From the NCBI RefSeq assembly GCF_020215705.1, contig NZ_JAIWNB010000031.1, positions 54,634 to 118,633 on the forward strand: a stretch of 64,000 bases of DNA, read 5' to 3'. The notes under the pieces were generated by a model. It was not told the origin of the DNA. It did not search any database and saw nothing but the letters and a program-made list of their open reading frames with translations. The stretch is from Nonomuraea aurantiaca. Lineage in GTDB: Bacteria; Actinomycetota; Actinomycetes; Streptosporangiales; Streptosporangiaceae. Both the position numbers and the translations under genes were made by a program. Positions 58,874 to 64,000 of the stretch are shown here, one piece after another (the first letter of the stretch is position 1; each line of letters opens with the position of its first letter).

Positions 58874-60814
58874 ATGACCGAGCCACCCCTTGAGCTGCAA
58901 CCCAAGCCGTTCGACAGCCAATACTCCGGAATCAACCCGGACGTGATGGACCGGTTCGAGCCCCTGTTCTCCTGGGCCCGTCACCTGCTGCGGCGGAATG
59001 AGCCTGCGGTGCGGCGAGCCCTGGAGAAGCTGGAGGTGGACGTCTCGGGGCTGAGCGCGATGCGGGAGGCGGAGATCTGGATCCGCGGCAAGCAGGGCGA
59101 GCTGCGGCGGCGCAATGACACGATCAAGGCGATGAACGACACGTGGATGGTGTCGTCCGGGACCGGCCTGATCGGATTCGACGAGGACTTGCACAGGAAG
59201 GTCTCCTACGACCCGGATGCATACGCGGCGGCGCTCTACCTTCGCGAGAGCGCGAAGAGTTCCGAAGTGAACAAGCAGGCTCTCGCCCAATTGGAGAAAC
59301 ACGCGAAGGATCCGCAGTTCGCTCTCAAGCTCCTGAACGCGCTGGGGCCGGAGAAGTTCAACGAAGTGGCCGCCGCAGCCGTGCTCAATGAGAGCGACAA
59401 AGACGCACAGCGCCTGCTGGCCGCTCTCGGCACGGCGCTAGGTGCGGCTAGCGCACAACTCAGCTCCGACTGGCGGCAACGGCTGACCGCGAACTTCAAG
59501 CTGGGCCCCCATCGGGGACTCGCCCGGGCCCTCGCCTATGGGACCTACAACAGCGCGTTCCTGCCGGAGGTGGCCAAGAAGCTGGACGCCGCCGAACGGA
59601 GTTCCCTTCACTCCGCCGCTCACCGACGGCACCCGATGGCGGACGTAATGGAGGCGCTGAGGAAGAACCCACAAGCGGCCCAGGACTTTTTCAACAGCGG
59701 CGACACGCTGAAGTACTACACGACCGTGCACGAGCTGGGCGACGGCGGCATCGCGGTGGGCAAGGCACTGGAGGCGGCCACGATCACGTTCCGGGACCAC
59801 AGCGGGTCAGAGGCCCGCCCGTCCTCGGGATATGTGTCGGCCAAACTGGTCTCATATGTCGTCCACCTCGAATATGAGCGGATCAAGGCAGGCGCTCCCG
59901 AAAAATCGCTGGTGGCGCCCCTTTCCATCGGACGCATCCTGGCGGCTTACATTCCCGACGTCGCCCGAGTGGCAGCGATGCCGGGCATCGAGAAACCGGG
60001 TGTGTACATGGAGGACAATCCGAGTCTGCCCGGCCGGGAGGAGTGGGGTGCGCAGTTCTCCAAGGAAGAACTACGCACCGTTATCAGGGAAGCGTTCAAA
60101 GCCGACGACAAGGCTCTCGCGCTCGTCACGGCAGCTCAGACGGCCTGGGCATCCAGGCTGCTCGACAACGGTGTGGGCGTGCTGGCAACAAAGCAGGGCA
60201 CCGGAGGTCTGAGCAACGCTGCCCAAGAGGCCGGCGCCAGCTTCGGCCTCATCATGGACGCGGGCAACATCGCCAAAATTGACCTGGCCAAGGATATGGA
60301 CGAGAGCCAGAAGCGCAATGTGAAGGCCCTTTTGGCCGTCGTCAACACCGGACTCGCCTTCCCACAAAGTGCGAGTTGGCCGATCGGGGCAGGAGTCCTT
60401 GGAGCCTGGAGTGGCATGATCGAGGACAGTGTCAAGGGTACCGCGGAGAAAGCCGCCGTGTTCGAGGCAAACACCACCCTCGAGCAGACTCGAGCGCTCC
60501 TCCATCAGCTCGGTGCCCAGGCCATGCTCAACCACGGCCTGTTCGGCTCCTCCAACCCTCCTGCCAAAACTCATCCGTGGGCCTCGCTCAGCGATCTCCA
60601 ACCCGGAGATGACCCACTAAAGGCTCCCAACAATTTCCTCACGAAGGATGGCCGGCTGATGACCCCCGATGAGATGAGTGAAGGAACCGGGAAACGGTTA
60701 AACGCCTATCAGGCCTGGCTTTATCGGCAGACGAAGAACAACCCGTGGCTGGAGCTAGGGGTCCAGAGCCGACTCAACGAAGGTTACAATCTCGGCATAT
60801 CGGCATACAGGTAA
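58874..60814 (+). CDS. DUF6571-like large protein, putative type VII secretion-associated
   Basis: The 646-aa protein has no signal peptide. Residues about 20-90 form an alpha-helical WXG100-like hairpin (PDVMDRFEPLFSWARHLL; VSGLSAMREAEIWIRGKQGEL). A helical repeat region resembling DUF6571 follows (AALYLRESAKSSE, HAKDPQFALKLLNALGPEKF), then a long C-terminal part with a hydrophobic IGAGVLGAWSGMIEDSV segment. DUF6571 proteins cluster with WXG100 proteins and lipoproteins in Streptosporangiaceae. Export by ESX is inferred, not shown. No nuclease or other catalytic toxin motif is recognised. Confidence 0.72.
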   Translation: MTEPPLELQPKPFDSQYSGINPDVMDRFEPLFSWARHLLRRNEPAVRRALEKLEVDVSGLSAMREAEIWIRGKQGELRRRNDTIKAMNDTWMVSSGTGLIGFDEDLHRKVSYDPDAYAAALYLRESAKSSEVNKQALAQLEKHAKDPQFALKLLNALGPEKFNEVAAAAVLNESDKDAQRLLAALGTALGAASAQLSSDWRQRLTANFKLGPHRGLARALAYGTYNSAFLPEVAKKLDAAERSSLHSAAHRRHPMADVMEALRKNPQAAQDFFNSGDTLKYYTTVHELGDGGIAVGKALEAATITFRDHSGSEARPSSGYVSAKLVSYVVHLEYERIKAGAPEKSLVAPLSIGRILAAYIPDVARVAAMPGIEKPGVYMEDNPSLPGREEWGAQFSKEELRTVIREAFKADDKALALVTAAQTAWASRLLDNGVGVLATKQGTGGLSNAAQEAGASFGLIMDAGNIAKIDLAKDMDESQKRNVKALLAVVNTGLAFPQSASWPIGAGVLGAWSGMIEDSVKGTAEKAAVFEANTTLEQTRALLHQLGAQAMLNHGLFGSSNPPAKTHPWASLSDLQPGDDPLKAPNNFLTKDGRLMTPDEMSEGTGKRLNAYQAWLYRQTKNNPWLELGVQSRLNEGYNLGISAYR

Positions 60815-60816
60815 TC

Positions 60817-61389
60817 ATGAAAAGCTTAGTCTTGCGGGCGATGATGGCCGTGGTCGCGGTGATCGGGATGAGTGCCTGCGCTGGGAAACCTCCCGAGAAG
60901 GTCGACGCATCCCCGCTTTCGACGGCGTACGCACCGCCCTTCATCTGCAACTACGTCCCCAAGACCGCCATAGAGCAAATGACCGGCGTACGCGACCCGC
61001 TGGCAACCGGCTCCCTGAATCTGGCAGCGAAGAACCAACCCGCCATCGGCGCCTGCTCCATCTTCCAGAACAGCGGCGACAAGCCTTCCATCCTCCGCAT
61101 CATGCTCGATACCGCAGGCTCACGTGGGCAGATCGACGAACAACTCCGGGACGGTTCGAAACCGCTGCCCTCGATAGTTCCCGACGGATTCGGTTACTAC
61201 GTGAAGGACACCGACATGGAGACCCGGGTGGGTTCCGTGCTGGTGCGCGGCAAGGTGCGGCTAGGCATCGAACTCGTACGCGGTGCCAAGGGCCGCGACA
61301 ACGAGGCGGACGTGGTGGCGTTGATGAAACTGATCGCCCCCAAACTCATCATGGGCACAGGAACTCCTCCTCCTGACACGAAGGATTGA
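60817..61389 (+). CDS. lipoprotein (DUF3558-like), co-operonic
   Basis: The 190-aa protein starts two bases after the preceding stop. It has a lipoprotein signal (MKSLVLRAMMAVVAVIGM then SAC as the lipobox Cys). The mature part contains FICNYVPKTAIEQMTGV and GACSIFQNSG, the two-cysteine pattern of exported DUF3558-like lipoproteins. It probably acts at the outer face of the membrane together with the flanking type-VII-like proteins. Confidence 0.8.
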   Translation: MKSLVLRAMMAVVAVIGMSACAGKPPEKVDASPLSTAYAPPFICNYVPKTAIEQMTGVRDPLATGSLNLAAKNQPAIGACSIFQNSGDKPSILRIMLDTAGSRGQIDEQLRDGSKPLPSIVPDGFGYYVKDTDMETRVGSVLVRGKVRLGIELVRGAKGRDNEADVVALMKLIAPKLIMGTGTPPPDTKD

Positions 61390-61392
61390 GCC

Positions 61393-61692
61393 ATGGCCGA
61401 CATGGTCCCCAACCCCCTGCTGCCTGCTTTAAAGGACGCGCTGCGCACGATCGAGCCGCTGATCCACGATATGCAGCAGGCGCTCGCCAATCGCGCCAAG
61501 GACTTCCACTCCGGCCGCATCTGGACCGGTCCGGTAGCCAAGGAGTTCGACGGCGAACTCGACCGGCAGACAGGACGCGTCATACATGCCGGTGAAACCA
61601 TCCTGAACGACCTCCGCCTGCAGATCACCCGCACCGCCGAAATGGTCACCGAGCAAGACGCCTTGCGGCTGATCCGCCGATACGACCTGTAA
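61393..61692 (+). CDS. WXG100-like (ESAT-6 superfamily) small protein
   Basis: The 99-aa helical protein has a helix-turn-helix with the W-x-G signature in GRIWTGPVAKEFDGELDRQ and no signal peptide. It begins three bases after the lipoprotein stop. WXG100 proteins are type VII secretion substrates or partners; here it probably pairs with the DUF6571-like protein. Confidence 0.82.
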   Translation: MADMVPNPLLPALKDALRTIEPLIHDMQQALANRAKDFHSGRIWTGPVAKEFDGELDRQTGRVIHAGETILNDLRLQITRTAEMVTEQDALRLIRRYDL

Positions 61693-62003
61693 TGACGCGC
61701 TTGGCCTCGCGTCCAGGCTCTGCTTGTCTGTGTTGCGATGGCGTTGAGGTCATCTGGGTCACGCCCTACTTGTCGGGCCGAGACGACCGCATGCGATGAC
61801 CCAACGACATAGGGCACGTTTGTAGATCTCGGGGTCGAATCCATCCCGGAAGAGCTGAGCGGACTACAGATGCTCAACCAGGCGGCGAGCATCGCGCAGC
61901 GGTAGTCGGCCTGCGGAACCGGCCGCGATCACGAATCGTCCAGAGATCGGGTTGACTCTCGGGTTACCGGAGGCCCGATGGTGGTGTGGTGGACGACGAG
62001 TTG

Positions 62004-62723
62004 ATGACAATCGGCCGGTTCGCCCGGCTGACGGGGTTGTCGGTCGGCACGCTGCGGCGCTACGACGAGGTTGGCCTGCTGTCGCCGGCATCGGTGGATC
62101 CCGCCACCGGGTACCGCCGGTACCGCATGGCGCAGGCCGAACGGGCCCGGCAGATCCGCATGCTGCGATGGGACGACCTGCCGATCGAGGAGATCCGCCA
62201 GGTCATCGACGACCAAACCGGAGCCACGACCCGCCAAGTCCTGGCCCGGCACCAGCGCCGCCTGCAACGCCAGCAAGACTTGCTGACCGCCAGGATCGGC
62301 GACACCACCCGCTTCCTGCAGGAAGGAATCACGATGCCCGTAGTCAAGGCCGGTTGCCGACCCGTCCAGCTCAAGATCGCCGTTGACGACCTCGACGCCG
62401 CAGTCGCGTTCTACGTTAAGGCGTTCGACTTCCGCTACGACGTGGCTCGGCGTACCCAAGAAGCGGATTACTCCGCGTTCCTGTTCGGCACATACGGTCA
62501 GAACGACTTCTTCCTGGTACACCTCATCGTCGGCCGGGAGCGCATGGACCAGCCGGGCACGTCGACGTTCGGGCTGCTGACCGAGGACATCGACACGTAC
62601 CACGCCCGCGCCATCGACGCCGGCGCAACCGAGGCCGTTGCCCCGCACGACGCCGAAGGGATGCCCCGTTGCTCGGCGATCCGTGACCCCAGCGGCAACT
62701 GGATCTGGCTCTACCAAGCCTGA
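62004..62723 (+). CDS. MerR-family regulator fused to a glyoxalase/VOC ligand domain
   Basis: The protein of about 239 aa has a MerR HTH (IGRFARLTGLSVGTLRRYDEVGLLSPASVDPATGYRRY) and a dimerisation helix (VLARHQRRLQRQQDLLTARI). A C-terminal VOC domain follows (LKIAVDDLDAAVAFYVKAFDFR; FGLLTEDIDTYHARAIDAGATEAV; IRDPSGNWIWLYQ). The VOC fold may sense or modify a small toxic compound, giving a one-component sensor. The alternative start at 61986 adds six residues. Confidence 0.88.
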   Translation: MTIGRFARLTGLSVGTLRRYDEVGLLSPASVDPATGYRRYRMAQAERARQIRMLRWDDLPIEEIRQVIDDQTGATTRQVLARHQRRLQRQQDLLTARIGDTTRFLQEGITMPVVKAGCRPVQLKIAVDDLDAAVAFYVKAFDFRYDVARRTQEADYSAFLFGTYGQNDFFLVHLIVGRERMDQPGTSTFGLLTEDIDTYHARAIDAGATEAVAPHDAEGMPRCSAIRDPSGNWIWLYQA

Positions 62724-63130
62724 CCCATAGGCTCAGCCTCCTGCCCCGAAGTGTCAGGTGTGCCTGGGCTACTGATCAAATCGCGCCGCTACGGAAACAC
62801 CTACGCGACCGACCGCCACCGCACCGACCGGCTCACCGTGACCGGGGAGGTGCCGATCGTCCACCTGGACGCCATTGCGGACCTCCGAATCAGCCCGCCC
62901 CGTGGCTCGTCGTCCGGCTCTGGATGCCTCGCCTGGGCTGCGAGCAACGCTCCCGCCAATGCTGCGACACCTCCGTCCGCCTCCAGGCATCGGACGAGCC
63001 GCTCGCCGACCTGAACCCCAACGACGAGGGCCTGTTGTTCTGCCGCTTCCGCAAGGATCAGGCCACCCCACATGAGATCGCCGAGCAAACCGCCAGCACC
63101 TTCTTAAAACAGTGCGCGGCCACCCCGCAG
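62724..63130. other. 407-bp region with coding debris only
   Basis: Frames on the plus strand contain short protein-like blocks (for example LADLNPNDEGLLFCRFRK near 63010) that change frame repeatedly. No complete gene can be supported; a decayed gene is possible. Confidence 0.4.
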
Positions 63131-63424
63131 TCACCGTGCCTGACCCGTAAGGATCTGCATCCACAGCGTCCGCGCAGCGCAAGCGGACATCCACACACTT
63201 TCAAGGATGTCCGCAGGCTCGTCGAACGGGTAATGCCGTACGAACCACAGACCCCCGGCCGTGCAGAGCTCGAACATCGGGTACCTACACGCGCACGTAT
63301 GACCGCGAACCCGCAGCCGGTCAGCGCGCGGCAGGACCGGCGTCCACTCCACTCGGACGGCCCCTGCCTGCGGAGCCGCCACATGCGGGCCGTGATAGTC
63401 GAACTGCGGCGGCAGACAGCTCAT
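63131..63424 (-). CDS. small conserved protein of unknown function (FELCTAGGLWFVR type)
   Basis: The ATG at 63424 overlaps the upstream gene's stop (ATGA). The 97-aa protein ends in RYPMFELCTAGGLWFVR ... LESVWMSACAARTLWMQILTGQAR, the same block as in the protein at 52791. It is the second gene of a two-gene operon, next to an XRE-type fragment. Confidence 0.7.
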   Translation of the reverse strand: MSCLPPQFDYHGPHVAAPQAGAVRVEWTPVLPRADRLRVRGHTCACRYPMFELCTAGGLWFVRHYPFDEPADILESVWMSACAARTLWMQILTGQAR

Positions 63425-63654
63425 GATCTCACCGCCATCCGCGTCTGATCCTGCAGCAACGACACGAAAGTCGCCGCGTCGTCCGCACTCACGGTCTGCC
63501 GCAAACCCCTGTCGATATCGGCATCCCTGAGACGGACACCACGCAGAGTCGCGTAGAACACCCCCGCATCGCTACAGAACAGCGACCAAGCCGGGAACGC
63601 CGCACGAAGAACGTCAAGGTCATAACGCTCGTGTGAAACCTGTTCAGGTGACAT
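63421..63654 (-). CDS. small conserved protein of unknown function (LRAAFPAW type)
   Basis: The 77-aa protein contains DLDVLRAAFPAWSLFCSDAGVFYA and DADIDRGLRQTVSADD, a pattern seen in many actinomycete small ORFs near XRE regulators. It is translationally coupled to the gene at 63131. The start at 63654 is inferred from homologous length. Confidence 0.65.
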   Translation of the reverse strand: MSPEQVSHERYDLDVLRAAFPAWSLFCSDAGVFYATLRGVRLRDADIDRGLRQTVSADDAATFVSLLQDQTRMAVRS

Positions 63655-63715
63655 GCGACGACCGTAGAATCCGTAGCGTGAGCGAAGGGACACACTCTGT
63701 ATCCCTTCGCTCCTC

Positions 63716-63945
63716 TCAGATCATCAGGCCGATCTGGTCCGCGAGTTCCCGTGCTTGCGGCCGCAGAGCGGCCGGGCCCGTCTCGCACAGGTCGGGGGTC
63801 ATCCGGCGCGCGTAGCCGTTGTAGCGGATGGTCTCCGGTGCAGCTTGGTGCGCGAGCTGCAGCGTACCGAGGAGGTCGCGTCCTCGGAGCGGTGTAAAAG
63901 CTCGACGAGGTAGGTGCCGTGGGTTGATCTTAAGCGGCCACCGTT
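63716..63945 (-). pseudogene. C-terminal fragment of an XRE/TPR-type regulator
   Basis: The minus-strand frame reads RDLLGTLQLAHQAAPETIRYN and AALRPQARELADQIGLMI before its TGA, matching the C-terminal helices of actinomycete XRE regulators with TPR-like tails. Upstream of about 63910 the similarity stops and an in-frame stop follows, so the HTH part is lost. The last ~55 bp of the window show no recognisable gene. Confidence 0.6.
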
Positions 63946-64000
63946 ACGGACGTCGAGTCGCTCGCTGGGGTGGCCTCTGGGTGAAGCTGGGTGGGCGGCT

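Noticed and set aside
63890..64000. Insertion-sequence end at the right edge
   Set aside because: The XRE fragment stops abruptly, but too little sequence remains to recognise a transposase or inverted repeat.

Overview
The window is high-GC actinobacterial DNA. It carries three large SARP/AfsR-type regulators plus a broken fourth, a WhiJ-like XRE/DUF397/ATPase set, two-component systems, GTG starts, tightly overlapping ORFs, and DUF6571- and DUF6223-type proteins. These point to a filamentous actinomycete, most likely Streptosporangiaceae (Nonomuraea or a relative). It reads as an accessory chromosomal-arm region: few housekeeping genes, many regulators, many small secreted or membrane proteins, and an unusual number of broken genes. 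I see no rRNA, tRNA, CRISPR array, intact transposase or PKS/NRPS.

Layout. 1-7.7 kb: a partial POT peptide transporter, a frameshifted SARP, a frameshifted secreted beta-propeller protein ending at a strong hairpin, an RtcB-family RNA ligase overlapping a prfH that has lost its GGQ region, a DAO-type FAD oxidase that looks circularly permuted, and a TPP-enzyme with most of its middle missing. 7.7-15.5 kb: two paralogous AfsR-like regulators (951 and 946 aa) flanking an FAD monooxygenase and a small secreted protein, all on the minus strand. 15.6-23.4 kb: cyclase/formamidase-like enzyme, HSL-type esterase, WYL regulator, TMEM175-type channel, an 865-aa membrane protein with a periplasmic-binding-protein-like C-terminus, DoxX, and a DHFR-like reductase. 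23.5-30.3 kb: STAS proteins and a headless protein kinase, then LapA, an ABM-like protein, UBP zinc finger plus desaturase, CsbD, LysR and GlsB.

30.5-45.8 kb: a triple-SUKH protein, BenE with a divergent XRE-cupin regulator and a clear operator, a three-gene mosaic (MarR / FAD oxidoreductase / histidine kinase), a serine hydrolase, a complete OmpR-type two-component pair, a CHAP plus FG-GAP protein without a visible signal peptide, a 616-aa SARP, and a NarL-type two-component pair. Two TCTGGCA-type heptamer direct repeats with 11-bp periodicity, the classical SARP-box geometry, lie before the serine hydrolase and upstream of the 616-aa SARP. 45.9-52.7 kb: a duplicated 540-bp DUF6223 unit around a sulfotransferase, an S4 protein, a DUF6355 secreted protein, PadR with a divergent FAD monooxygenase, and an McrA-like endonuclease with a sulfur-binding domain (predicted phosphorothioate-dependent restriction). 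52.8-64 kb: a WhiJ-like regulatory set, an F420-type oxidoreductase, a padR/membrane-protein operon with an internal 112-aa duplication, a DUF6571-like / lipoprotein / WXG100-like trio that looks type VII secretion related, a MerR-glyoxalase fusion, and a pair of small conserved proteins next to an XRE fragment.

The recurring theme is gene damage by deletion and fusion (prfH, TPP enzyme, STAS/kinase, MarR/FAD/kinase, and possibly several small genes), plus frameshifts. Either this arm is decaying or the assembly has dropped segments; raw-read checking would decide.
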